Positions 55,753 to 64,000 of a DNA stretch of 64,000 bases are shown one piece after another. The notes beneath the pieces are model-generated. The model worked only from the letters and a program-made list of their open reading frames with translations. It made no database searches and was not told the DNA's origin. The translations under genes were made by a program, and so were the position numbers. The DNA is from Streptomyces sp. NBC_00878 (GTDB lineage Bacteria; Actinomycetota; Actinomycetes; Streptomycetales; Streptomycetaceae): contig NZ_JAPEOK010000001.1 of NCBI RefSeq assembly GCF_026341515.1, positions 8,122,001-8,186,000 of the forward strand, in the 5' to 3' direction. Every line of letters starts with the position of its first letter. Within the stretch, counting starts at the first letter, position 1.

Positions 55753-57182
55753 CGCCCCCCACGTCACCCACACCCCCCGCACACCCCGTACACCACGAGC
55801 CCGAAGCCCCCCGCGACCTCGTCGGCATCGGCATCGGCCCCAGCAACCTCTCCCTCGCCGCCCTCGCCCACCCCCTCGCCGAACTCGACACCGCCTTCTA
55901 CGAACAGCGCCCCACCTTCGAATGGCACCCCGGCCTCCTCATCGAAGGCACCACCCTCCAAGTCCCCTTCCTCGCCGACCTGGTGACCCTCGCCGACCCC
56001 GCCAGCCCCTGGACCTTCCTCAACTACCTCAAGGCCCGCGACCGCCTCTTCCCCTTCTACTTCGCCGAGCGCTTCCACATCCACCGCGCCGAATACGCCG
56101 CCTACTGCCGCTGGGTCAGCGACAGCCTCCCCGCACTCCACTTCGGCCACCAGGTCGACGCCGTCCGCTGGAACCCCGAACGCGACGTCTTCGAAGTCGA
56201 CTTCACCCAACTCGACAGCGACGGCGAAGCCGAAGCCCTCGGCCGCACCTACACCAAGAACATCGCCCTCGGCATCGGCACCGCCCCCTACATCCCCGAA
56301 CCCCTCCGCCCCCTCGTCGAAGCCCCCGGCGTACCCGTCATCCACGCCGCCGACTACCTCACACACCGCGAACGCTTCCTCACCGCCGAACACATCACCG
56401 TCATCGGCTCAGGACAGTCAGGCGCCGAAGTCTTCCTCGACCTCCTCAGAAACCGCCCCGCAGGCCGCGAAAAAATCCACTGGCTCGCCCGCACCGAGGC
56501 CTTCGCCCCCATGGAGTACTCAAAACTCGGGCTCGAACACTTCACACCCGACTACACGCGCTACTTCCACGCCCTGCCCGAACCCGTACGCGACCGGCTC
56601 GTCCCCGCCCAATGGCAACTCCACAAAGGCATCGACGCCGACACCATCGCCGCCATCCACGACGAGCTCTACCGCCGCACCCTGAACGGCGGCTGGCCCG
56701 ACACCGTCCTCACCCCCGGCGTCCACGTCCGCACCGCCGGCCGCATCGCCACCACCAAGGTCGAACTCCACCTGGAACACGCCGAACAGGCCAGCCGCTC
56801 CCGCATCACCACCGACGCCGTCATCCTCGCCACCGGCTACCGCGAACGCCCCCTCGACCGACTCCTCGCCGGCCTCGACCCCTACATGCGCCGCGACGCC
56901 TCCGAACGCCCCCGCATCGACGACCAGCACCGCCTCGTCCTCGACCCCTCCGTCAGCGGAGCCGTCCACGTCCAGAACGGCGAACGCCACACCCACGGCA
57001 TCGGCGCCCCCGACCTCGGCCTCACCGCCTGGCGCAGCGCGAGCATCCTCAACTCCCTGACAGGCAAAGACCCCTACCCACTGCCGAGCCGAACCGCCTT
57101 CACGACCTTCGGACTCACCCAGCAGCCCCAGATCCCGCCCGCCAGGCAGCAGCCACGGATGCTCACACCACTCGCCGAATAG
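55749..57182 (+). CDS. L-lysine/ornithine/diamine N-monooxygenase, IucD/DesB-like
   Basis: 477 residues. FAD- and NADPH-dependent N-hydroxylase: RDLVGIGIGPSNLSLAALA (FAD), FEWHPGLLIEGTTLQVPFLADLVTLADPASPWTFLNYL (family signature), ITVIGSGQSGAEVFLDLL (NADPH), VILATGYRERPLDRLL. It hydroxylates a primary amine, as in hydroxamate siderophores. Together with the decarboxylase it would give an N-hydroxydiamine. The acyltransferase (DesC) and NIS synthetase (DesD) that complete desferrioxamine are not seen. It is convergent with a 5'-nucleotidase gene, 45 bases apart. Confidence 0.93.
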   Translation: MTPPTSPTPPAHPVHHEPEAPRDLVGIGIGPSNLSLAALAHPLAELDTAFYEQRPTFEWHPGLLIEGTTLQVPFLADLVTLADPASPWTFLNYLKARDRLFPFYFAERFHIHRAEYAAYCRWVSDSLPALHFGHQVDAVRWNPERDVFEVDFTQLDSDGEAEALGRTYTKNIALGIGTAPYIPEPLRPLVEAPGVPVIHAADYLTHRERFLTAEHITVIGSGQSGAEVFLDLLRNRPAGREKIHWLARTEAFAPMEYSKLGLEHFTPDYTRYFHALPEPVRDRLVPAQWQLHKGIDADTIAAIHDELYRRTLNGGWPDTVLTPGVHVRTAGRIATTKVELHLEHAEQASRSRITTDAVILATGYRERPLDRLLAGLDPYMRRDASERPRIDDQHRLVLDPSVSGAVHVQNGERHTHGIGAPDLGLTAWRSASILNSLTGKDPYPLPSRTAFTTFGLTQQPQIPPARQQPRMLTPLAE

Positions 57183-57227
57183 AAGCCAACCAGCCGAACA
57201 GAAGCCAACCAGCCAAACAGAAGCCGA

Positions 57228-59048
57228 CTAGAAGACCGGCGTCCCCTCACGCGTCAGCTTCCAGTCCACCGAAGCGAACTCCTGCGGGTCCAACGACCCC
57301 TTCGCCGTCACCCACTCCGCGATCCGCGTACGGATCTCCGTCGACTCCGCCCACAGCTCCTTCGCCGACGCCACATGCGGGAACGCCCCACCACCATTGG
57401 CACGGTAGTTGTTCACCGCGAACACGAACTGCTGCGCGTCGTCCAGCGCCGCACCGTTGTAGGAAAGGTTCTTGATCCGCGAACCCGCCGCCTGCGCGAT
57501 GTCGATGTCGTACGTCAGCCCCGACACGTAGTCGTAGTTGTAGTCCGGCCGGTTGCCCGCGTTCGTCAGCTTCTCCACGTCGACCGCGGCACCCGCCGCC
57601 GTCTGCACGAAATACTGCGCCGAGTACTCCAGATACGCCCGCACCTGCGCACCCGTCATCAACTTCGCGACCAGCGTGTTGTCGTACACATACAGACTCG
57701 ACAGATCCCGGATCGTCACATCACCGGCCGGAATCTCCGACGTACGCGAAAACGGCGACGCCTGCGACAACACCGGCAACGACGCGTACTCCGTCCCCAC
57801 CAACGCCGCCTTGACCACATCCTCCTGAACCTTCGTGATCAGGTCGATGATCGGGGCGTCCTTGTACCGCGCCTCGACCGTCGTCAGCGTCTGAGTCGCC
57901 GTCCCCACCACCTGGTTCACATACGCCACGACCACGTCGTGCTCGTCCTTCAACAGCCTCGTGATCCTCGGGTCGTCGGCCACCGAGTTCGAGTTGCGGA
58001 CCGACGCCGCCACCGACTCGACCGTCCAACGCCCCTTCTCGAAGACCAACTCGAAGTCGAACAACGACAACCGCTCCGCATACGCCAACGGCTCCGACAG
58101 AACGACCGTCTTCCCCGTCTTCGTGTTCGTCACCTTCAACTCGGGAATCTCCACATGCGCGTGCCCGACAAGAATCGCGTCGATCCCCGGCACCTGCTGC
58201 GCCACCAACGCCGCCGAATTCTCCACATACGGCAACTGATCACCGTACGAGGACGTGCCCGACGAACCGGAGTGCGCCGACACGACCACCACGTCCGCAC
58301 CCATCGACCGCAGCTTCGGCACCCACTTCGCCGCCTGCTCCTCAAGACCCGGGAACGTCAACTTGCCCTGCACATAAGCCTTGTCCCAGATCGCGATACC
58401 CGGGTTGGTGAGGCCGAGCACGGCCACCTTCACCGACGGGGCGCCCGGCACCCGGAACGTCTTCATGAAGTACGGAGGAAAGGCCGGCTTCAACGTCTTC
58501 GCGTCCAGCGCGTTCGCACCCAGCAGCGGGAAACGGCACTGCTCCTCGAACTTCCGCAGCGTCTCGATGCCGTAATTGAACTCGTGATTGCCGAGTGCCA
58601 CCGCGTCGTACCCGATCGCGTTCATCGCCTGAGCCATGGGGTGGACAGGCCCACCCTTGGCCGTGATCGGATCCACCTTCGCGTAGTAGTACGTGAGAGG
58701 CGTGCCCTGGATGGTGTCACCGGCGTCCAGCAGGAGTGTGTTGCACCGCCCCTTCTCCTTGCGGACCGCGTTCACCAGCGTCGAGATCCGCGCCAGCCCC
58801 TGCGCGTTGCCCGCCGCGTCCTTGTACTCCGCGTCCTTGAAGTAGTCCCAGTTGAAGACATGACCATGCAGATCGGTCGTGCCCATCACCGTCAGCGAGT
58901 ACCGCTTCGGCTTCCTGCCACCCTTCGCCACCGCAGCCTCCGCCGCCTCAGCCGCCTCCGCACTCGGCGCCGCGACCGCACCGGCCAGGGCGACCCCCGC
59001 CCCGGTCACGGCGGACTTCTTCAGGAACTTCCGACGGTTCAGCGGCAT
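57228..59048 (-). CDS. Secreted bifunctional metallophosphatase / 5'-nucleotidase
   Basis: 606 residues. Twin-arginine leader (MPLNRRKFLKKSAVTGAGVALAGAVAAPSAEA). The N-terminal calcineurin-like metallophosphatase domain has MGTTDLHGHVFNWDYF, LLDAGDTIQGTP, GNHEFNYG, VVSAHSG and GHAHVEIP (metal ligands). The C-terminal 5'-nucleotidase domain (residues about 390-580) has NNYRANGGGAFP. UshA-type enzymes release phosphate from nucleotides outside the cell. No clear PHO box seen upstream. The gene is divergent from the SIMPL gene with 158 bases between. Confidence 0.92.
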   Translation of the reverse strand: MPLNRRKFLKKSAVTGAGVALAGAVAAPSAEAAEAAEAAVAKGGRKPKRYSLTVMGTTDLHGHVFNWDYFKDAEYKDAAGNAQGLARISTLVNAVRKEKGRCNTLLLDAGDTIQGTPLTYYYAKVDPITAKGGPVHPMAQAMNAIGYDAVALGNHEFNYGIETLRKFEEQCRFPLLGANALDAKTLKPAFPPYFMKTFRVPGAPSVKVAVLGLTNPGIAIWDKAYVQGKLTFPGLEEQAAKWVPKLRSMGADVVVVSAHSGSSGTSSYGDQLPYVENSAALVAQQVPGIDAILVGHAHVEIPELKVTNTKTGKTVVLSEPLAYAERLSLFDFELVFEKGRWTVESVAASVRNSNSVADDPRITRLLKDEHDVVVAYVNQVVGTATQTLTTVEARYKDAPIIDLITKVQEDVVKAALVGTEYASLPVLSQASPFSRTSEIPAGDVTIRDLSSLYVYDNTLVAKLMTGAQVRAYLEYSAQYFVQTAAGAAVDVEKLTNAGNRPDYNYDYVSGLTYDIDIAQAAGSRIKNLSYNGAALDDAQQFVFAVNNYRANGGGAFPHVASAKELWAESTEIRTRIAEWVTAKGSLDPQEFASVDWKLTREGTPVF

Positions 59049-59206
59049 GACGGGCTACTCCTCGGGGAACGGTCAACAGTCGACGACACGCGCAGATACG
59101 CGCGTAGATTCTGACCCGGACATGGCGCACGACAACAGCCCCCGCAGGTTTCGATCTGATGACCGGCGAGGCCCGGAAACGGGCCGCCGGTGACAGAGTG
59201 GGACGT

Positions 59207-59932
59207 ATGACATCGCCCTCCGAAGCCTCCGAGGAAACCCGGTCCGCGGTCCCCTACGGCACACCCGACGCACCCCGCATCGCCGTCCGCGGCGAAGCCC
59301 ACCTCGAAGTCGACCCCGAAATCGCCCGCATCGGCATCACCGTCAGCGCCCGCGGCACCGACCGCCGCGACGCCCTCACCGACCTGACCCGCCGCAACAC
59401 CACAGCCCTCGACCTCGTCAAAACCTACGCCGACGCCGTCGAAAAACTGGAGACAGGCGCCTTCTCCATCACCCCCGAACTCACCAAACACGGCCGCGGC
59501 GAACGCATCCGCGCCTACCACGGCCGCGTCCACATCACCGCCGAACTCACCGACTTCACCGCACTCGGCGAACTCACCACCCGACTCGCCGACCTCGACC
59601 TCACCCGCGTCGACGGCCCCTGGTGGGCCCTGCGCCCCGACTCACCCGCCCACCGCCAGGCCAGGCAACAAGCGGTACGCGAAGCCGTCCAACGAGCCCG
59701 CGAATACGCCGAAGCCCTCGGCACCACACTCGCCGCCCTGGTCGAACTCGCCGACATCGGCGCCGAGAACGCCCACCCCTACGGCATGGAAACGCAGACC
59801 GCCCGCATGCGCACCATGGCATTCGACTCGTCAGCCCCCGAAGCGGCCCCCGCCCTCGACCTCGAACCCGAACGACAGCACGTCTACGCACAGGTCAACG
59901 CCCGCTTCACCATGTCACCGCCGGTGCTGTGA
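59207..59932 (+). CDS. SIMPL (DUF541) domain protein
   Basis: 241 residues from ATG 59207 (GGGA site; the open frame reaches 59159). PRIAVRGEAHLEVDPEIARIGITVSARGTDRRDALTDLTRR starts the SIMPL domain. ARQQAVREAVQRAREYAEALGTTLAALVELADIG is its second conserved part. No signal peptide, in contrast to Gram-negative members. Function is unknown apart from the family name. It lies 132 bases before pyk on the same strand but is probably separate. Confidence 0.88.
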   Translation: MTSPSEASEETRSAVPYGTPDAPRIAVRGEAHLEVDPEIARIGITVSARGTDRRDALTDLTRRNTTALDLVKTYADAVEKLETGAFSITPELTKHGRGERIRAYHGRVHITAELTDFTALGELTTRLADLDLTRVDGPWWALRPDSPAHRQARQQAVREAVQRAREYAEALGTTLAALVELADIGAENAHPYGMETQTARMRTMAFDSSAPEAAPALDLEPERQHVYAQVNARFTMSPPVL

Positions 59933-60064
59933 CAACCTTCCGAAATGCTCATCGGAGCACCCCCGTGCACAATTCAACACTTGTCAATAGCCCTTCACGC
60001 AAAGGTCGTTGAGTAGTCATGCCCGACCAATTCCCTACCCACTGGTAAGGCCTAGGCTCGAACC

Positions 60065-61501
60065 ATGCGCCGAGCGAAGATCGTCTGTACATTGGGCCCC
60101 GCCACCGACTCGTACGACCAGATCAAGGCACTGGTCGACGCCGGAATGGACGTAGCCCGCTTCAACCTCAGCCACGGCAGCCATGCCGACCACGAGGAGC
60201 GCTACCAGCACGTACGAAAGGCCTCCGACGAGAACGGCCGCAGCGTCGGAATCCTCGCCGACCTTCAAGGTCCGAAGATCCGACTCGGCCGTTTCACCGA
60301 AGGCCCCGTACTCCTTGAACGCGGAGACACCTTCACCATCACGGTCGAAGAGGGCGCCGAGGGTGACCGCCAGACCTGCGGGACCACCTACTCCGGCCTC
60401 GCCGCCGACGTCACCACCGGCGAACGCATCCTCGTCGACGACGGCAAGGTCTGCCTCGAAGTCACCTCCGTCGACGGCCCCCGCGTCCACACCACCGTCG
60501 TCGAAGGCGGCATGGTCTCCGACAACAAGGGCCTCAACCTCCCCGGCGTCGCCGTCTCCGTCCCCGCCCTCTCGGAAAAGGACGAGGCGGACCTCCGCTG
60601 GGCCCTGCGCACCGGCTGCGACGTCATCGCCCTCTCCTTCGTCCGCAGCGGACGCGACATCAAGGACGTCCACCGCATCATGGACGAAGAGGGCCGCCGC
60701 CTCCCCGTGATCGCCAAGGTGGAGAAGCCCCAGGCCGTCGAGAACATCGACGACATCGTCGCCGCCTTCGACGGCATCATGGTCGCCCGAGGCGACCTCG
60801 GCGTCGAAATGCCCCTCGAACAGGTCCCGATCGTCCAGAAGCGCGCGATCAAACTGGCCAAGCGCAACGCCAAGCCGGTCATCGTCGCCACCCAGATGCT
60901 CGACTCGATGATCGACAACTCCCGCCCGACGAGGGCGGAGGCAAGCGATGTCGCCAACGCCGTGATCGACGGCACGGACGCGGTGATGCTCTCCGGCGAG
61001 ACGAGCGTCGGCAAGTACCCCATCGAAACGGTCCGCACGATGTCCCGCATCGTCGAGGCGGCGGAGGAGGACATCCTGGCCAAGGGCCTCCCTCCCCTCA
61101 CTGACCGGAACAAGCCCCGCACACAGGGCGGCGCGGTGGCCAGGGCGGCGGCGGAGATGGGCGACTTCCTGGGCGCGAAGTTCCTGGTCGCGTTCACGCA
61201 GTCGGGAGACACGGTTCGCCGCTTGTCGCGTTACAGGTCACCCATCCCGCTCCTCGCCTTCACCCCGGACCCGGCGACCCGCTCCCAGTTGACCCTGACC
61301 TGGGGCGTCGAGACGTTCCTGGGCCCGCACGTGGACTCGACGGACGCGATGGTCGACCAGGTGGACGAGCTGTTGCTGAAGTACGGCCGCTGCGAGAAGG
61401 GCGACATCGTGGTCATCACGGCGGGCTCACCGCCCGGGGTTTCGGGTTCGACGAACTTGGTACGGGTCCACCACATCGGCGAGGACGACAGCCCCAAGTA
61501 G
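60065..61501 (+). CDS. pyk: Pyruvate kinase
   Basis: 478 residues, ATG start. Converts phosphoenolpyruvate and ADP to pyruvate and ATP. Signatures: RAKIVCTLGPATDSYDQIKALVDAGMDVARFNLSHG, LADLQGPKIRLG, IAKVEKPQAVENIDDI (catalytic Lys), MVARGDLGVEMPLEQVPIVQKRAI (metal-binding Glu/Asp), NAVIDGTDAVMLSGETSVGKYP. The C-terminal allosteric domain follows. Adjacent to the tRNA and ANTAR regulator in a conserved Streptomyces arrangement. Promoter presumably at about 60010-60060. Confidence 0.97.
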   Translation: MRRAKIVCTLGPATDSYDQIKALVDAGMDVARFNLSHGSHADHEERYQHVRKASDENGRSVGILADLQGPKIRLGRFTEGPVLLERGDTFTITVEEGAEGDRQTCGTTYSGLAADVTTGERILVDDGKVCLEVTSVDGPRVHTTVVEGGMVSDNKGLNLPGVAVSVPALSEKDEADLRWALRTGCDVIALSFVRSGRDIKDVHRIMDEEGRRLPVIAKVEKPQAVENIDDIVAAFDGIMVARGDLGVEMPLEQVPIVQKRAIKLAKRNAKPVIVATQMLDSMIDNSRPTRAEASDVANAVIDGTDAVMLSGETSVGKYPIETVRTMSRIVEAAEEDILAKGLPPLTDRNKPRTQGGAVARAAAEMGDFLGAKFLVAFTQSGDTVRRLSRYRSPIPLLAFTPDPATRSQLTLTWGVETFLGPHVDSTDAMVDQVDELLLKYGRCEKGDIVVITAGSPPGVSGSTNLVRVHHIGEDDSPK

Positions 61502-61511
61502 GGGTGTGGGG

Positions 61512-62258
61512 TCAGTACTTGGGGCCTACGTGGGTGTCCATTAGGGCTACGGAGGCGCGGCGGGCGACGGATACGTTGAATGAGTTGGACTGCTTCCAGT
61601 CGACGCCGACCTTGTCGAGGGTGTCGGTGTAGAGCCGTGTGATGTCCGCAGAGAGATTCGTGAAGAAGTACCGCGGGTATTCGTAGCGCTTCTTCTCGCC
61701 TGCGACTACGCGCGTGGTCCAGTTGGTGATCCGGCAGCCGTCGGAGTGGATGAGGCCCCGGACGAATTCCCACGGGTGGGTGTCCACCATCTCCTGTTGC
61801 CAGGGTTCGAGGGCGATGGTGCGTTCGTGTTTCCTGCCGGGACCATGTTGGGGGAACAGACTGGGCCAGTGTGGGCTGTAGCTGGTGACCATCGCGCAGC
61901 CCTGTTTCTGGAGGACGTAGACGCCGATGCCGGGACGCACCTTCGCGATGGCCTCGCGACACAGCTGAAGTAGCCCTGGCCATGCATCGGCGCAGGCAAC
62001 TCTGAGGTAGTAGCCGGTGCCGCGCATGTGCGGGCTGATGCAGCCGTCGCCGAGATAGAGGCCCAGTAGGTAGGCGTACGCAGCTTCATCTGCTGGTGGG
62101 CCGGGGTCTGGAGTGGTCATGCGGGGCAGTGGCTCGATCCGGTCCTGCCAGGAGCGGATCGCAGCGCGTGAGATGCCTGTCTGCTTGCTGACGGAGTTCA
62201 GGCTGCGGCCCTGGCCTACCAGCGCGAGTGCCCGCTTGCGTGTGTCCATGTCGTACAT
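61512..62258 (-). CDS. HTH protein with LAGLIDADG-like motifs
   Basis: 248 residues from ATG 62258. An N-terminal HTH (RKRALALVGQGRSLNSVSKQTGISRAAIRSWQ) is followed by YLLGLYLGDGCISPHMRGTGYYLRVAC and, later, EFVRGLIHSDGCRITN, two motifs of the LAGLIDADG homing endonuclease type with Asp at the proper positions (LGDG and HSDG). The stop overlaps the pyk tail region by position, 11 bases convergent. Placed next to a tRNA gene on the same strand. Whether it is a nuclease, a domesticated regulator or a remnant cannot be told; the motifs look intact. Confidence 0.75.
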   Translation of the reverse strand: MYDMDTRKRALALVGQGRSLNSVSKQTGISRAAIRSWQDRIEPLPRMTTPDPGPPADEAAYAYLLGLYLGDGCISPHMRGTGYYLRVACADAWPGLLQLCREAIAKVRPGIGVYVLQKQGCAMVTSYSPHWPSLFPQHGPGRKHERTIALEPWQQEMVDTHPWEFVRGLIHSDGCRITNWTTRVVAGEKKRYEYPRYFFTNLSADITRLYTDTLDKVGVDWKQSNSFNVSVARRASVALMDTHVGPKY

Positions 62259-62296
62259 GCGCCCACTCTGTGAGGCTGTTCGTCTCGACACGCAGC

Positions 62297-62334
62297 AAAA
62301 AGCGGATGTTCACGAGAACGTGGACATCCGCTTT
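62297..62334 (-). terminator. tRNA terminator hairpin
   Basis: On the minus strand AAAGCGGATGT-CCACG / CGTGAACATCCGCTTT forms a stem of about 16 pairs with one G-T, loop TTCT, followed by a T-run. It directly follows the tRNA and precedes the LAGLIDADG gene. Confidence 0.8.
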
Positions 62335-62364
62335 CTTGTGGTGACCTTCAAATCGAAGGAAAAG

Positions 62365-62438
62365 TGCCCCGGGTGGGACTCGAACCCACACTGAATACCT
62401 TTTGAGGGTATCGTCTCTGCCGATTGGACTACCGGAGC
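62365..62438 (-). tRNA. tRNA with anticodon CAA (Leu-type decoding, short variable loop)
   Basis: 74 nucleotides, read on the minus strand. Acceptor GCTCCGG pairs with CCGGGGC (one T-G), discriminator A, no encoded CCA. Anticodon arm ATACC-CTCAAAA-GGTAT gives anticodon CAA (codon UUG, leucine). The T-arm GTGGG-TTCGAGT-CCCAC is perfect. The variable loop is only TCAGT (5 nt), which is class I; bacterial tRNA-Leu normally has a long class II arm. The D-arm stem is short (GTC/GAC). It is followed by the terminator at 62297. Confidence 0.85.
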
Positions 62439-62538
62439 TCCTGCGAATCGAAGGAGGCCTCCGATCCGCTGCGTTCCCACCATACCGCAGCTAGGTACGC
62501 TCTTGGGAGCAGTACCTGCCCCATAACAAGGAGCCCCC

Positions 62539-63195
62539 GTGACCGCCCCCGAGTCGCCCCAGCCCGTAGACGCGCCCGACGACGACAAGTCGCACGTGCC
62601 TCCGCTGACGACCCGTGTCGTCATCGCCGAGGACGAGGCGTTGATCCGTCTCGACCTCAAGGAGATGCTCGAAGAAGAGGGATACACGGTCGTAGGCGAG
62701 GCCGGTGACGGTGAGCAGGCCGTCGAGCTCGCCCGGGAGCACCGGCCCGATCTCGTCATCCTCGATGTGAAGATGCCGAAGCTCGATGGCATCTCCGCTG
62801 CCGAGAAGATCGCCGAGGAGTCCATTGCTCCGGTGCTGATGCTGACCGCCTTCTCGCAGCGTGATCTCGTCGAGCGTGCCCGCGACGCCGGCGCGATGGC
62901 TTATCTCGTCAAGCCGTTCAGCAAGAGTGACGTCGTTCCGGCGATTGAGATGGCTGTCTCGCGGTTCACGGAGTTGAAGGCGCTGGAGAAGGAGATCGAG
63001 GATCTCACGCAGCGTTTGGAGACGCGGAAGCTCGTCGATCGTGCGAAGTCGGTGCTGCAGACGGAGTACGGGCTGTCGGAGCCGGCCGCGTTCCGTTGGA
63101 TTCAGAAGACGTCCATGGATCGGCGTATGTCGATGCAGCAGGTCGCTGAGGCGGTTATTCAGGACGCCGACGAGAAGAAGGCCGCGAAGGGCTGA
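62539..63195 (+). CDS. Response regulator with ANTAR RNA-binding domain
   Basis: 218 residues, GTG start. CheY-like receiver: RVVIAEDEALIRLDLKEMLEEEGYTVVGEAGDGEQAV, phospho-Asp in LVILDVKMPKLDG, Thr in MLTAFSQRDL, Lys in AYLVKPFSKSD. The C-terminal ANTAR three-helix domain (RLETRKLVDRAKSVLQTEYGLSEPAAFRWIQKTSMDRRMSMQQVAEAVI) binds RNA hairpins to act as antiterminator. It is homologous to PdtaR. No cognate kinase adjacent. Preceded by the tRNA on the other strand. Confidence 0.95.
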   Translation: MTAPESPQPVDAPDDDKSHVPPLTTRVVIAEDEALIRLDLKEMLEEEGYTVVGEAGDGEQAVELAREHRPDLVILDVKMPKLDGISAAEKIAEESIAPVLMLTAFSQRDLVERARDAGAMAYLVKPFSKSDVVPAIEMAVSRFTELKALEKEIEDLTQRLETRKLVDRAKSVLQTEYGLSEPAAFRWIQKTSMDRRMSMQQVAEAVIQDADEKKAAKG

Positions 63196-63254
63196 GCGGC
63201 GAGCCACGAGCCCGCGAGTCCATGAGCGTACGAACCCACGAGCGTACGTACGAC

Positions 63255-63291
63255 TGAGGCCCGCACCCGGTGTTAGGGGGTGCGGGCCTCA
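63255..63291. terminator. Bidirectional terminator between ANTAR regulator and livF
   Basis: TGAGGCCCGCACCC and GGGTGCGGGCCTCA form a 14-bp perfect stem, loop 9 bases. Lies between the convergent stops at 63195 and 63340. Confidence 0.85.
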
Positions 63292-63339
63292 GCCGTACGC
63301 GAGTAGCTGCGAGTAGCCGGGCTGTGAAGGCAGCTCGGC

Positions 63340-64000
63340 TCAGTCCTCGCCGAGGTATGCCTTGCGGACCGACTCGTCGTGGAGGAGGTCCTGGCCGGAT
63401 CCGGAGAGGACGATGCTGCCGACCTCCATGACGTGTCCCTGGTCGGCGAGCGAGAGTGCTGCCTGGGCGTTCTGCTCGACGAGCAGGATGGTGGTGCCCT
63501 GGGACTTGAGTTCGGAGATGGTGGCCATGATCTTCTGCATCATGATCGGCGAGAGGCCCATGGAGGGTTCGTCGAGCATGAGGAGTTTGGGCTGGGACAT
63601 CAGGGCCCGGCCCATGGCCAGCATCTGCTGTTCGCCGCCGGAGAGGGTTCCCGCGGCCTGCTTCCTGCGTTCCCCGAGGATGGGGAAGAGGTCGTAGGCG
63701 CGCTGGATGTCCTTCTCGATGCCTGTTTTGTCGCTGCGGAGGAAGGCGCCGAGGCGGAGGTTGTCCTCGATGGTCATGCGGGGGAAGATGTGCCGCCCCT
63801 CGGGGGAGTGGGCGAGTCCGAGGGAGACGATCTGGTGGGCGGGGGTCTTCTTGAGTGACCTGCCCTGGAACTTGATCTGGCCGCCGACGGGCTTGAGGAG
63901 GCCGGAGAGGGTGCGCAGGGTGGTGGTCTTGCCGGCGCCGTTGGTGCCGATGAGGGTGACGACCTGGCCGGCGTCGACCTTGAAGGAGATGCCCTTGACG
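63340..64000 (-). CDS. livF: Branched-chain amino acid ABC transporter ATPase LivF (5' end outside window)
   Basis: The frame is open to the window edge, so about 220 C-terminal residues are visible. Walker A GTNGAGKTT, signature LSGGEQQMLAMGRALMSQPKLLMLDEP with Walker B, and a VEQNAQAALSLADQGHVMEVG motif. It couples ATP hydrolysis to uptake of branched-chain amino acids with LivG/LivH/LivM, presumably encoded beyond the window. The start codon is not visible. Confidence 0.95.
   Translation of the reverse strand, partial: VKGISFKVDAGQVVTLIGTNGAGKTTTLRTLSGLLKPVGGQIKFQGRSLKKTPAHQIVSLGLAHSPEGRHIFPRMTIEDNLRLGAFLRSDKTGIEKDIQRAYDLFPILGERRKQAAGTLSGGEQQMLAMGRALMSQPKLLMLDEPSMGLSPIMMQKIMATISELKSQGTTILLVEQNAQAALSLADQGHVMEVGSIVLSGSGQDLLHDESVRKAYLGED

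Overview
The window looks like an ordinary stretch of a Streptomyces (high-GC actinomycete) chromosome. GC is very high with strong third-position bias, GTG starts are common, and TGA/ATGA overlaps are frequent. The gene families are typical of the genus: TrpM, HGxxPAAW and TIGR02234 small proteins around the trp genes, a GltB with an N-terminal propeptide, and an ANTAR response regulator downstream of pyk. The gene order trpC-trpM-trpB-trpA-dsbA-like-lgt ... gltB-gltD ... pyk-tRNA-ANTAR regulator agrees with my recollection of Streptomyces core chromosomes. No phage or plasmid backbone is visible.

Layout. (1) 1-7.6 kb: tryptophan block: TIGR02234 membrane protein (cut by the window edge), HGxxPAAW, DUF2752, trpC, trpM, trpB, trpA, then a DsbA-like thiol oxidoreductase and lgt. 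(2) 7.6-16.8 kb, minus strand: a GH76 glycosidase with its DeoR-type regulator, then a six-gene operon of four paralogous ADP-ribosylglycohydrolases, a class III CoA-transferase and a CitE-like lyase. (3) 17-24.2 kb: a VIT1/CCC1-type transporter and glutamate synthase gltBD. (4) 24.3-31.2 kb, minus strand: an accessory operon encoding a giant caspase-like protease fused to an Hsp90-type ATPase, a small Cys-rich protein and a three-helix membrane protein, all overlapping by 4 nt, preceded by a GH46 chitosanase. (5) 31.2-34.7 kb: a TnpB-only IS200/IS605-type element and a solitary second qcrB. (6) 34.7-45.2 kb: a steroid C/D-ring (HIP) catabolic cluster matching the mycobacterial KstR2 regulon in content and largely in order, with two near-identical operators at its two divergent promoters. 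(7) 45.3-51.4 kb: metallopeptidase, a broken alpha/beta-hydrolase, GH35 beta-galactosidase with an AraC regulator, chorismate mutase and a lone receiver protein. (8) 51.5-59.9 kb: pepN, a DesA/DesB-like decarboxylase plus N-hydroxylase pair, a secreted 5'-nucleotidase and a SIMPL protein. (9) 60-64 kb: pyk, an HTH/LAGLIDADG-like protein, an unusual tRNA with a CAA anticodon, an ANTAR response regulator and the 3' part of livF.

The strongest candidate for an interesting system is the caspase/Hsp90-ATPase operon at 24.3-30.2 kb. It has the architecture of an NTPase-gated protease conflict (abortive infection-like) module, with two small uncharacterised partners that are probably translationally coupled to it. 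Second is the KstR2-type steroid cluster, which lacks fadD3 in this window. Third is the quadruple ADP-ribosylglycohydrolase operon, in which two of the genes carry palindromic repeat sequences in frame. Function assignments come from reading motifs and recalled family features; no database search was possible.
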